Positions 43,401 to 55,300 of a DNA stretch of 64,000 nt are shown here, piece by piece; the stretch's first letter is position 1, and each line of letters opens with the position of its first letter. Below the pieces are notes generated by a model. It saw only the letters and a list, made by a program, of their open reading frames with translations. It did no database searches and was not told where the DNA came from. The stretch spans positions 10,225,301-10,289,300 of the forward strand of contig NW_027184085.1 of NCBI RefSeq assembly GCF_041296385.1, read 5' to 3'. A program made the position numbers and the translations under genes. The DNA is from Aphelocoma coerulescens (lineage: Eukaryota; Chordata; Aves; Passeriformes; Corvidae).

Positions 43401-46400
43401 AGGATGAGGACATGGACTTCAAACTTCTTCCCCCAGACCTCCTGGGAAAGGCCAGAAGGAGCTGGAGTCAGGGACTGAGGGGAACCCATGAAGGGTTTGT
43501 ACTGTGCACAAAGCCTGCCCAGAGACTCTGGTGCCCTGTTTGTCCCTCAGGCAGGACAACAACACCCTGACTCCTCCTGAGAAGGCATAAAGCCTGAGCC
43601 CCAAAGCTGGCTCCACAGTGACAGCATGCAGCAGGGACAGGGAGGGGAGACTGGCACATGAGGAGGGGTCAGGCCTTTACCCTTCTTGTGTGGGCTGAGG
43701 GTGAAGGATCTGGAGCACAAGTCTGATAAGGAACAGCTGAGGGAGCTGGAGAAAAGGCGGCTCAGGCAGATCCTATTGCTGGAAGTGAAGGTTGGTCTCT
43801 TCTCCCAGGTAACAAGTGATAGGAGAAGAGGAAACCATTTCAGGTTGTGTCAGGGTGGTTTAGATTGGATATTAGAAAAAAATCCATTAGTGAAAGGATT
43901 CCCAAGCACTGGAACAGGCTGCCAGGGAAGTGGTGGAGTCACCATCCCTGGAGGTATTAAAAAGACACGTAGATGTGGCACTTAGAGATGACATGGTAGA
44001 GTTTGTTGATGGTTGGACTTGATGATCTTAGAGGTGTTTTCTAACCTAAACAATTCTATGATTTTGTGACACAGGGAGCAGAGTTCTGCGATCCCCGAGA
44101 CCCTGGCACAAGGCTTCTTGTCACCTGTGCCATAAACACCTGTCAGACCTACAACACTGTAGCCCTGACTTCTCTGCACATGTTCTTACCAGAAGCCCTT
44201 AGGGAGACCTGTGTCTCCCACATACCTCCCAGCTCTCTGTGAATGCAGCCTGGAGCCTTGCATGGACCCTGACCTCTTGTGCCATGGGCAGCATTGGTTA
44301 CAGCCAAAATGGCTACTTTGGTATCAAGCTAGGGACCTTTGTACCAAAACTTTCTCCTGCTAGGACCTTCAGGGACTAAAGCTGGCATCAGCCTTCTCCC
44401 CACCAGGGCATCCCTGGAACCCCAGGGCAGGCACAGGGCAGACTCAGGAGCTGCCTCGACACTGCCTTCAGCAGCATTTGCAATTTTCCCAGGCAGCACA
44501 GAGCCAGAAACCTCCTGTGCCCCCACAGCCTGCCTTCCCTGCTCAGGAAGGGTAGAATAGGGCAGTTAGGAAAGCTCCTGAGGCCTCCTTGCCAAGGCAT
44601 TGTGCCCTGAACTTGGGCTGAATGTCTGATCCAACTGCCTCTGCTGTCCCTTTCATTCCAAGCTTCTCTGTATACAGGTTTTCCATCGATAACAGACAGA
44701 ACGTTTCCTGTATGTTTGATGTGGCTGAAGGGTGGCTGGAAACCCCTGGGACAGCTCAGCATCACTTCTTTATTCTTCTCATAACTCTCCTGGTCTGGTG
44801 CCAGCTGGAGTCTTTGGCTCCAGTGGGGTTTTTGGCATGTTTCTGGCAGAGGTGAAAGTGGAGGTTAGTTGGGCTGGGAGGTTTCAAGGAGGAGCAGGGT
44901 ATGTGGCAGGGTGTCAGCAATCCCAAGCAGTCCCTCTAGCCCCAGAAGGGAGAGGGAAGGTGACACATCCATCTGCTAGATGGGACTCCTTGGCAAGGCT
45001 GGTTGGGATGGGGCTTTCCTTGTGGGTGAGTGTCCGCTGGGGCTGGGGCCTGTCCAGGCTGGTGGTGGACAAGGTTGTGCCAGAATTCAGTAGAGGAATG
45101 GTCTCAGGTATCAAAAGCGCTGAGATCCAAGTGGTGCTGAGATCCGAGTGGCCCTGACATGACATCAGAATTGCATCCCTGGCCACAGTGATGGTGGAAG
45201 CTCAGAGATGGATGAACGGGGCAGAATTTGACCACAGAGCTCAGTAGGAAGCACTTCCTGACACCTGCTTACCAAGGCACACTATGTTCCCCTGAAGCTG
45301 AATCCACACGTCACTGCTCTTTCTCCCCAGCCACAAATCTCCCTTTAGAGATCCAGAATAATTCAATAGCTGAACCCTGTTTGCACATTTGACATGGGTG
45401 AAAGATGGCTGGAAACCATTGTTGCAGCTCAGAGTCACTTCTTCATTCTCTGTGTAACTGTCACGGGCTGGTGTCAGCTGGAGCCTGGGGTCCCACCAAG
45501 CAGGCCTTTGGCATGTTTCTGTCAGAGGCAAAACTGGGTGAGGAGAACTTCTGAGAGGTTATGAGAGGAGGGTTGGGACAGGTCTCTCATGAGACCTGTT
45601 CACCCCAACAGATATGAGTGTCATATGCCCAGGCACTGTCCAAGGGCACAGGGCTCCTCATCACTCCATCTCCAGGACTCACAAGCCTCCCGTGGATTCC
45701 ACCCCCTCCATGGCGTGTTTGAGCCCCCATTTCCTTGTCTCCCTCATGCACAGGTGAGCCATGCAGCAGCAACAGCCTCCCACACCAGAGACAACCCAAA
45801 CCCTAGAGAAGCTTTCCAGGCAAACAAGCAGAACCCCTGCAGCTATTCCTACTCAAAGCTGAGGCAGGAGATGCTGGCTGGGAAGGATTCCTCTCCCCAG
45901 GAGCACAGACCCTGGCAGGTGCCCACAGCAAGGTGCTGAGACAAAAAGAGCATCATCACTGCCAGGACATGGGGGAAAGCCAAGGCATCCAGGCCTGCCA
46001 TTCCTGCACTGTCACGTGCATGACCAGGTCACGGAGGGTCTGTCACCAGCTCAGGACCCTGGGTCAGGGTGGTGCAGGCCTGTGCTTACCTTTGCAGGTG
46101 GCAGTGTCATTCCACAGAATCCGGGTCCCTCTGGAAATGCATTGGATCCGTGGGACGGATGGCACAGATTCCCCAGCACAGCTGAGCTGCACCACTTCGT
46201 TCAAGGCATAGCTGCTCCTCCTCGGTTTAAACTGCAATTTGGGGTCCCAGCCAGAGGGAGCTGAACATCTTCCTGTGTGCAAAGGCCAGGAGGGAGAGCC
46301 TGAGGGTCACTGGGCTCTGGCAGCATCTTCGGGGTGAGGGTGTTCCATCCAGAGGGGTGCCAGTCTCTCTCCCTCTCTTCGGAGGGGTGGCAGAGACAGC

Positions 46401-48771
46401 ACCTCCCAGGATGAGCCCCAGCCCCCAGGTGCTTTACCCTCCTCACACCCTCAGGGGCAGTGCAGGAGGGTTATCCACAGGCCCTGCTGGCCACCCTCTG
46501 CTGTAGAGACACCCCAGCCAGAGGGATCCAGCAGCCTGGGGGATGCTGCTCTTTCCCACAAACACAGATGCTGTGGGAGTGCACCAGACCCAGGGAGTCT
46601 CTGCTGCTATTCCAGACTCCACAGCTAGGTCCCATGAAGTGACTGCCAGCAGCAGTGGTGAATAACAGGAGCAAAGTTGCAGGTAACAAGAGAAAGAACA
46701 AAACAATTCTGCAGTGGAGCATTAACTACAGTAATGACACCGACTGAAAATGAATTGACTAAGTCCCTGAAAGGGGAAAAAAAAATAACACCCTTCTCAT
46801 CCAGGATGTTTACCTGTGACCTAATAAACACTCAGTTTTGATAAGTTTTGTTACATTATTCATCACCCTAGTGATGAATCCTTGCTCTTAATAGTAGTAA
46901 AAAATGCACGTTCTCTGTTCATTCGCCTCCTTCTCTCAAAAAGACCACCATTCACCTAGCGTGTACCATAATTTCTTGGAACACTGTGCTTTTACAGTGA
47001 AGAGGGGAAAGGATGAGTCATAGTAACGCATGCAAGCAGTGACTTCAGTAAGATATACTAATAGCCAAAGATTGTGTCTGTGTAACTATACCTGCTTTTG
47101 TCTGCCTCGGTGTGCTGGCTGCATGGATTTGCGACCTAGCACACCTTTCTGTACAGAACTGTAAATAAATCAAATACTTTGACTCTGTGTGTTAATCAGC
47201 TTTTTCCACACTGGGTGAAAGAAGGTTTCAACTTGAGTCTGCCCCTCAGACCACCTACATTCACACCAGTGGCCACAAAGTTCACACCCTGCCCAAGTGC
47301 TCAGCCTAGCCTCTGCACTTCACCCAAAATGAGTCTGCCTTGTCATGCCTGGCAGACATGTCACCTAGACTTGCTCACTCAGTACAAAATAAGTCCATGA
47401 GGAGGCACTGGGCGTGGAGGTGGCCTTCCCTGAATGAGGATGAAACACCTCTCTTCAGCTGCAGCTGCCCACTTCCTGCCAGCCAGCACTCACCACTTCC
47501 CTTGTCTGGTAGCAGGTTTCCATGCCATCATCTCAACCCTCTTCCCAGCTCTCCACCCCAAAGGACAGTTGTCACCAGCCCCATCATTTAGACCACATGG
47601 TGCAGACATGAAACTTCTTCCCCCTCAGCTGTGTCTCTCCCAGTGCCTTCAGAGCACACACTTCACTGTGACAGACAAACTATCCGACAGACATGAAACC
47701 CTTGACTTGTTCCCAGCCTCGTTAGGCACCCCCCTCACACACCTTCCCCCCTCCTGCCATTACACACCCTGAAGTAACACACACCCTGCCCAAGGGTTAA
47801 CATCCAGGATTCTTTTGGGTCAGTCCCAGTCATGAGTACAGACTAGGAGAGAAGAGGCTCCATCCTGCCCGGGATAGCTGAGAGCTGCCCATTGCTGGAA
47901 GGGCAGCATCCCTTCAGCCACCAGTGATGGGCAGCATGACTCATGACCCATCTGATGATTTGGCTAGCCACTTCTGGTCCCATTTCCCTACAGAGGGAAT
48001 GACTCACAGCTCCTAGTCCCCTAGTCGTGCTCTGCCCCATGGGGACTTCAACACAGCACACAATCACCATAGGAAAGCCCACATTTTTGTAGGAAGAGCC
48101 CAGCAGAGACCCAGGAGCTGCCCCTAACCCTCCTGGTATGGAGAAAGAACAGAACGAGCCTTTTGATATGAGCAATCACACTAATCTACAGTTCCCTCAA
48201 CCCCAGGGACTATGGGAGAGAGCAGGCATCCCAGCTAACAGAGCTCACAGCTCCCCACCTCTTTGATGAGCACAATTATCACCTTCCCCTGTGACAGGGG
48301 TGCTGCTTGGACTGCCCAGAAAGGCTGTCACTGCTCTGATTACCCCGGATTCATCTGTCTGCTGCATAACAAGAGCCAGCCACCTCCTGCTCCCAGTGAC
48401 ACTACCCACTTCTTAGAAGGACGCTGCAACTCTCATGCTCATGGAACTTTCCCAGCACGCCAAGGCTTGCTGCCCTCCATTCCAGATAGAGCTTTGCCCC
48501 ACCACAACCTGAAGGATGCCTGAGTGTCCCAGGCTGATGCAGACACCAGCTTCAGCCCTCCCATAGCCTCAGCTATAGGCTGAGCAGGGTAGGGCCATGT
48601 AGCAAAGAGAGGAGGCAGCAAAACCATTTTTGTAAGAGAGAGGCACAATCTGCCCTTACCTGCTTCAGTATGTACCCACGGAGTCATAGGACTGTGGTGC
48701 ATCTGTTCCCGTGCAAGCAGCAGAGGAGCAAGGACCAGGAGGAATGTCTGAGCCAGCGCTGGCAGGGCCAT
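39747..48771 (-). CDS. Gene B1: CCP/FN3 receptor with tyrosine-motif tail
   Basis: Complete 555-residue type I membrane protein. Exons, in coding order: 48771-48660, 46272-46090, 45518-45273, 43240-43004, 42671-42381, 42131-42034, 41783-41591, 40980-40872, 40481-40435, 40038-39964, 39823-39747; 1,668 nt, phases all close. Order: signal peptide exon (1-37), CCP x3 (38-259), FN3 x2 (260-453), TM (about 465-489), tail of about 65 residues. It has no membrane-proximal module and no phosphatase. The tail holds Y504 (YTEL), Y510 (YENA) and Y518 (YCVM), possible SH2 docking sites. A fourth CCP exon at 44842 is decayed and left out of this model. Function inferred: signalling receptor of the same family as A and B2. 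Confidence 0.85.
40872..40980 (-). CDS. B1 exon 8: transmembrane helix with a polyvaline run
   Basis: After VAGQPLGPWPG comes SAVTVVVVVVVLIPLSAGILWFMLSR. Seven consecutive valines are encoded by a (GTG)n microsatellite (plus-strand CAC repeats at about 40917-40935), so helix length could vary between alleles. Confidence 0.82.
41591..42671 (-). CDS. B1 exons 5-7: two FN3 modules
   Basis: Exons 42671-42381, 42131-42034 and 41783-41591. Module 1 keeps IKLNWTC, EGTFTCSPLQPFTVYSVTIS and extra cysteines; module 2 keeps VPDKPEELRLDP and CKGEIIGYQ almost unchanged from A. The following exon is the TM exon: the A/B2 linker exons are absent. Confidence 0.85.
43004..43240 (-). CDS. B1 exon 4: CCP module
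   Basis: 79 codons, phase 1-1: KCRKPQWD, MRCPEGHWPP, EIKC, NGTDNW, LTC. Acceptor 'ttggtgcag', donor GTAAGT. The start (KCxKPQ) parallels gene A's CCP3. Confidence 0.83.
43685..44075 (+). mobile_element. CR1 LINE 3' fragment in a B1 intron
   Basis: 'gaacagctgagggagctggag' followed by 'gaacaggctgccagggaagtggtggagtcacc' and 'gatcttagaggtgttttctaacctaaacaattctatgattttgtga': the standard CR1 3' end, antisense to B1, between the decayed CCP exon and the next good CCP exon. Confidence 0.88.
44600..44842 (-). pseudogene. Decayed CCP exon in B1
   Basis: The reading frame (TCQKPHWSQRLQLAPDQ...) stays open and similar to A's CCP6, but Cys3 has become His (IKH), the last Cys has become Gly (VQG), and the GT donor is gone. 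Flanking intron sequence is still paralogous to that after gene A's CCP6. Skipping it leaves the B1 frame intact. Confidence 0.75.
45273..45518 (-). CDS. B1 exon 3: CCP module
   Basis: 82 codons, phase 1-1: TCQRPAWWDPRLQL, TLSCNNGFQPSFTHVKC, VW, IVC. Acceptor 'cctctgacag', donor GTAAGC. All four cysteines are present. Confidence 0.84.
46090..46272 (-). CDS. B1 exon 2: CCP-like module 1
   Basis: 61 codons, phase 1-1; the same module as gene A exon 2, with six extra codons (ISRGTR) after Cys3. Acceptor 'tttgcacacag' and donor GTAAGC match the A copy. Confidence 0.83.
46830..47190 (+). mobile_element. Possible LTR-like segment in B1 intron 1
   Basis: A stretch absent from the paralogous gene A intron, ending '...ctgtacagaactgtaaataaatcaaatactttgactctgtgtg', with AATAAA and a TG-rich tail like the R region of an LTR. 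Borders and target duplication were not found. The rest of this 2.4-kb intron shows nothing I recognise. Confidence 0.25.
48660..48771 (-). CDS. B1 exon 1: signal peptide
   Basis: ATG at 48771; leader MALPALAQTFLLVLAPLLLA then a short stretch ending HTEAG in phase 1 at GTAAGG. The flank before the ATG matches B2's ('tcctgcc(c/t)ggggacttca'). Confidence 0.82.
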
Positions 48772-48902
48772 GCTGGCATGAAGTCCCCGGGCAGGACTCA
48801 GTGTGAGCCGCTCAGGAAAGGTGTCTGTGCAACGCCACGCAGGAGAGGAGCTCACACAGAAATGAGACAGCCCTGCAGAGGAATCACATGTGGAACAAGA
48901 AG

Positions 48903-48912
48903 CTTCCTCTTT
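48903..48912 (-). promoter_or_regulatory. PU.1/Ets-like site upstream of B1
   Basis: Minus-strand AAAGAGGAAG, 132-141 bases before the B1 ATG, matching the B2 site in sequence and spacing. The surrounding bases ('ccaaagaggaagc') are also shared. Confidence 0.45.
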
Positions 48913-49189
48913 GGTAAGAGAGCATCCCACCAGGCTCAGTGCTGATTCTCACACATCTTCCCATGGACAGTGGCTACAGGCTCCATGCAGTCTCCCAGGT
49001 GTCTTGGTCCAGCCTTTTCCCTGGCTACCTCAGGCTCCCATAGCCCTGCTCCCACAAACACCTCCAAAACCTTCTCATATCTGTCTCTCTCCTCTCTCCT
49101 TCCAGGTCCAGTGGATGATGTTGAGGAACACGCCCCTGATTAATGTGACTAAGGTCACCCTAGACTGCTCTTATAATGCATCACTTTTG

Positions 49190-49350
49190 CCTTAAAATCG
49201 TGGAATTTTTTACGTTGGAAAACACTTCTAAGATCATCAAGTTCAACCACTAAGCCAGCACAATAAGCCCACCACTAAAACATGTCCCTAAGAACCACAT
49301 CTACGTATCTTTTAAATACTTCCAAAACTCTCTCTTCTTATTACCTTGAA
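49190..49350 (-). mobile_element. CR1 LINE 3' fragment
   Basis: The plus strand reads 'aaaatcgtggaattttttacgttggaaaacacttctaagatcatcaagttcaacc', the reverse complement of a CR1 3' end, followed by a diverged upstream part. Confidence 0.8.
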
Positions 49351-52300
49351 CTGATCCAGCTGCAACATTCTTGCTGTTGACTCCCACCAGTAGAGTTTCC
49401 AGGTCAGACAAGCTCCTGAATCTGGAAGTGTTCTCTTTTCCTTTCTTCTCCAAACCTTTCCTGCTCTGAACTGCTCTTTCTCAGTGCCTTGTAGAATGGG
49501 AAGCCCTCAGCCTGGACAGTGTGGACAGTATGGGGCTAAGAGGGTCTTCCTGGAGCTAGATGGAGGTGTCTTGTTCCTGTTACTGTTGAGATCAGGTAGG
49601 GTCTTTGGCCATGGGAGAGAATTCTCTAAGTGCTCTCCATTTGGGGCATGCTCACACTCCCCCAGTCTCCTGTCCCTGTTCACTACCAAGCTCTTCTCTG
49701 AGCCCCTCTTCAGCTCACACACTGCTGCACAACTTCAAGCTTACATCAGTCCTGACTCCCTGTGCTGTGGCAGCTCTCCTGGGCCATTCCTCTTTCAGCT
49801 CTGTGCTTTACACAGTATCTCTCTCTCTGTGTTTTCCTGGACAGACAAGCAAAATTGCCTTATGGTCCAATGTTACCATGTTCTGGCAATGGGTGCTGTC
49901 ACCAGGGTGTTTTTCACCACCCAGTCGGGACTCATTGGCCCAGAGTTCCCTGACAGATCCTTTCCTGGGAACCACCATCCTCAGGACAGTGCTTGGTGTA
50001 TCTATCTGTATTATCCCAATAAACTACCAACAGTGAGGGCTTTCTGTAAACTAGATGTGTCCTGAGGTCCATTTGGGAACATCAGTACTTCAAGTCCAGC
50101 TGTGTCACATGCAGCTGTTGTGAGGTTAATGGGTGAAGTCTTCTAGAAAGCTTTCATCAAGAGGAGCAGCAGCACTAAGTCATGTCCTCCTTGTTTCCTT
50201 GGTGGATCCCTGTCCTTTGGGAACCAGGTTTTTCTCGTCCCCGTGCAGTCAACAAAGGTGCAAGCACCCAGGAGAATGGCCACAACCAGCACTCACTGGG
50301 TAATGTCCTGATAAAATCCCAGAGCTAGACACAGACATTCTCACTGACTCTCTCTGGCATGTTAAAGAAGCGAAACCAATGGAATTAAACAAAAAAATTA
50401 ACACGTGGTACAACAGGCTTCCTATTGCAGCTGATGCAATTACTTCTTTTCCCCTGTCCTGAAGCACACTGAGGCCTGGCAATCTGTGTTTGGCCTCTCC
50501 CTCCTTAGAAACTTATCACTGTTTTGAGATTTGATGTTGTCTTGGTGTATAGCATCCACCAGAAAAACGCTGAAGAAATACTGAAAGCCGGGACACAGCC
50601 ATATGCATTGAATTCAGTATCATTGCAAATGTGATTGATTCCATGCAATTGTTTCCTGAAGGTCCATTTGGTCATCAAAGAACTACCAGGACTTAGACTT
50701 TTGGACTGAAGAGAGAAAAACCCAAACCACCTGAAATTTGCAATCAGATTTACTTCTCATAGAGAAGAACATTGAGTGCTCAAAACCACCCATAAAACCG
50801 CAAGGAAAAGGAGAAGTATCCGTGGCTTTTGAGAATCAGGCTTTGTGGAACACAGTCACCATGTTCCTCTATAGTAAAGTCTGTTACTGTGTCAGAACTC
50901 GCAAAGAACAGAAGTATATTAGGGTCTTATCCTCCTCCCTACCTCCTACCTGTCCCCAAGGGAGCCCACTGTGGGTTTTACCTATGGTGGTGGTGTCAGA
51001 TGATGGTCAGGTGATGGTGGTGGGCTACAGCCAGGCTGGGATGTCATCCCAAAGGTGCTGGGTCAGGCTCAGGCCTGAGAAGGGTAACCCAGTCAGATCC
51101 AGCCCTGGGAAAGCCAGGAAGTGGTCTGTTCCCCGCACAGCACAAGCACATGACCCTGTGTGATCTGGGGGTCTTGGTTCTCATGTGCTGCTGATCCCTC
51201 TCCAGGATGCAGAGTCTGCCTCAGTCAGGGCTTCACCCTGTGCTGCCAGAACCTAGAGCCTCTTCTGACAGGGAGAACTGGAAAAAGCCCACAGGATCCC
51301 AGCCAGAACCCAGTCTCAAACCCTGCTGTGGGCTCTTCCTCACCCCTCCACTGACTTTCCCAATCCATCCAGACCCTAACTTCCTTCCACACAGGGATCT
51401 TGCCATGCCATCAACAGGACAACGGCCCATACTCCATGCCACCCTGAAATTAGGAACTCTCCAACCTCTTTCCCAAAATGAGGATAGAACACAGACATCT
51501 CAAACCTCTACAGCTCATCTACAAACCTCTGGGCAGGAGGATAAGGGGAGCCCCAGTAGTGCTGGGTTGCAGAGGGATCAGCCCTGATCATGATGACAGG
51601 TGACAGCGTGGTCATGATCAGTTATCATGGTCTGCCTTGGGCCCAGTAAAATATCTGGGAGCTCTGCAGAGAGCTTTGTTCACCTGAGAGAGGAGTGGCA
51701 CCGGGGCACCTTTGCTGTCACCCAGTTGGTGACAGAGGCAGGGACAGGGACTCCCTCTTGTGTAACTGGTCACCCAAGGCTACCAAGCCTAGCACAAGGC
51801 TACCATCTCTGCTCCTATGGGGGCTTAAGGAGCTGCCAGGCCTGATTCAAGGCACATGTGCTGAGAGCAGAGCTGTGACAGGGGAGAGCCCAGCATGTTG
51901 CAGGGTTCCCAGGAGGGCACTCCTGGGTGCTGGGCAGAACAGAGGTAGGCCCTGGGGGCTGGATAATCCCTTTGCTATGTCTGCTACATCACCTCTTCCC
52001 AGGGGATGGAGCAGGACCTGCTGACTGTGCTCCACAGATGTGGAGCATCTCCCCACCTTTCTGAGTCCACTTGCACATGCCTTGTCCCCAGAAGCACACA
52101 CCCAAGCCAGGCAAGACTGCCCTGGCACTGCCACCGTGATGCAGGTCCCTCTGTAAATCTGTCAGCCCACCACCCCCTGCCCAGGTCACCTAGGCCCTCC
52201 TGGCCTGGGGCTTGCAGCCCACACCAACCCCAAATACACCCCAACTCCCCTTCATGCTCAGACTGCCAACGTCTCCTGTTTGGCTGCGCATTTGCTGACT

Positions 52301-55300
52301 GCCCAGAAAGGTATTTTTAGCACAAAAAATTGGACATAAGCAGTTCGCAGCTGGGAGCAGGGTGGAGTAAGGCTGGGTGGAGGGGGATGCTGCATTTTGG
52401 TTTGAGGAAGATGTGCTCAGAAATGGGGTTTCCAGCTCTGGCATCCAAGCAGTTCCACATCTGACCCAGGCAGTCTTGTTTCCATCCCCCTCATCTTCAG
52501 CACATTCCACCCTGGTTCTTGGGCAGGCTAAGCCCAGGAGGTGGGAATTTTAAGATTTGGGGCAGTATCTCAGGGTCAGAATAGCTTCCCCCCAAACCCT
52601 GCTGCCTGAAGACTCTCTGCACAAATATCAGAGCTCCTGATCTGCTCTTTCTGTCCTCATGCTTTATACCCACTTCCCACCATCTGCTCTCCATTGTGCC
52701 AGCAGTGTGTCCCACTGCCTGAGCAACTCTCTCTCTCCTTGACAAACCCTTCAGCCTGCACCTCCTTCACTGCTCAAGCCTCTCTGCATTGTTCCCATTT
52801 AAATGTTACCCCTCACTCCATCTGCTGACCCCAGTTAGCTCTCTTTCATAGAAAACCAATGGAGTGTTTGGTGGAGCCTGGAGTCTCTCCTCCTATCCCA
52901 TTAAGCAAAAGGCTTGGACTTCCCCTGTACAGTTCTCAGCCTGTACAGCTTCCAGAGAAAAGCAAGTCCTGAGAAACCATATATGCCACTCAGGGTACCT
53001 GGGAAGAGAGAAGTGCTCAAAATATACCGACCCCAAAAGGAACCAGATGAAAAGGGAAGAAAAACAGTGGTTTCTCCAGTAAAATGAAGGAGGGTATAAG
53101 GTAGCCCAGCTGGTGATGCTATCTGGTATTTTGGTCTTTACAGTCCCATCATCCTGCCTGCTGCTGCACCAATAATGCATTGGAGAGGCATCACTGATGC
53201 CAGTGGGACCTCGAGCTGACACAGCTCCTACCTGACCTATCCTGGGATACCTGTCCATGTCCTGGCTTTGCAGGTGCCATCAGTAGAATGCTATGCCTCC
53301 CCAAAGCAGCTTCCTTCACATATGGGATACTGGAAAGCCGAGGTCTTGGCTGGGCCCCTGCTCACCCCTTTCCTCAGTGTGTGGCCCTGCAGAACTCCCA
53401 GGAGCCTGCTGTCTTCCCCAGCACTCAGCCCCTGACCGAAGCTTGTCGTGGAATGATCCTACTCCTCACAGAGGCTGGGCAGGTGGGGGAGAAGGAGAGA
53501 AGAGGGCACAGTGTCCTGGTAAGTCAGTGTGAGTGGTGTGGATGGCACAGTGCCCAGAGCTCAGAGAGCAGCTGCCCTTTGTTGTATAAATATGTGCATA
53601 AAGTCACATGAGTTCCAGCCCAAGATCAGTCCAAGGACAAGATCTCAAGCAGACCTACAGCAGCATCACAGCAGACCTGGGGGAAAAGGGAAGGTCCTGT
53701 CTCATGCCACAACCTCCCATGGGGAGCCCTATGCCCCTTCACCCAGCAGAAACGTGGATAATACTTTTTATGATCCCTCTTTGTGAGAATCCAGGCTACA
53801 GGGCATCCACAGAGATGCTCATGAATGACCCATAAGGAAGGGCCTGCCATGCATCGTGGTGTGACTTACATCCCAGGCGCTGGGCTGGTGGTGACACACT
53901 TGGCTCACCCACAGCCTGCAGCACTGGGTGTCTCTTGGCTGTAATTACCCCCCAGAGACCAGTCAGTCCAGGGCTGGTGCAACCAGCCACTGTAGAACAA
54001 GGGCTCTGCAGGGTGGGGTGACCAGCCACCCATGACACAGGTGGACAGAAATGAGGTCACGGTAATCAAAGGTATTAATGGAACTGTGCTCCAGCATGCA
54101 GGACACAGCAGGATCAAAGCCCTGTGCCATTTGTCTCAGCTCTGCCTTGTGCTGGACCCAGCATACATCCCACCTGCCATTTGTCCTGGCTCAAGTATCC
54201 TTTGCTTGTCCTGCTGCTGGCCTGGGACCATTAGCCTCACGTTTGACACTAAGAGAGCCAAGTGGGACCCAAACTCTTTCCCCTTTTTTGACCCCCTGTG
54301 GAGTACTGTTGCTTACAGTACTGTGTCTGTGGGTAGCCCTGTGCTCTTGCTGTCCTGCTGTTGAGATGTCCCCACTTAGAATAACACACACCCCATTCCC
54401 TTGCCTTTGTCTTCACAGAAAATCCTGGTACACCTTTTTTGTGCCAGATCCATCTGTGTATGCTGTGATGTGGGTTTTTTATTCCAGGCCCCATGGAGTG
54501 TGCTGATGCACTTCCTCAGCAGTCGGGTTCCTGGACTGATGGCAGAAGACAGGACACAAGGAAGGATGGCAGAGCTGCTCACAGAGCTCACTAAACATAA
54601 TGAGATTTTCAACAGCTGGGGGAAGCAATAAAGAGCTGTGATTGAATTGGCTGCAAGCGGCAGCTTCCACGACAAACACAGCACAGCTGCCTTCCCTCCC
54701 CACGCTGGGAGGCCATGCTCCATCCTGTGCTGCCTCAGCCTGCCTTGCTTGGAAAGGGCACAAGGACATGGGAAAGGGCTAGGAAGTGCCTGCAGTCACA
54801 GGGACCTCCCAATTCCCTAGTGCACAGAGAACTGATGTTTTGCTTTCCAGCTCCTCCAACACCTGGACACAGCATCACTGCCTACACATGGCTGTGGCAA
54901 TGGTGACCTCCAGGTGAAGGGCTCCCATGGGCACCCAGAGTACAGCACTATCACACTGCTCCCCTGTGCCCTGGCACAGAGAGGGGAAGCCAAAGGGGAA
55001 GGCAACAGACATGGGAGGACAGGCACACAGTTAAATTCTCTGCCTGGAGGTGGCTGTGTCCATGTTTTCTCTTGTGAATAATCTGAGCAACGACCTCCCT
55101 TTAACCTGCCCTATTTAGCCCAGGCCACAGCTGTGCCAGGAAACAAAACTGCATGGTGTAGATGATTACAGGACCATGGGCAGACCAAGGAGTTACTCAG
55201 AGAGGTGTAGCCTGAGTGACCACTGGCTCAAGGGTGGGGAGCTCCTTGTAGCACCCACCTCGTGCTCAGGCTTCTGGGAGAATAAGCAGAGCTCCACCAT

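Noticed and set aside
49484..50065. 193-codon open frame
   Set aside because: No domain, no splice context, no paralogue, and composition like the surrounding DNA.
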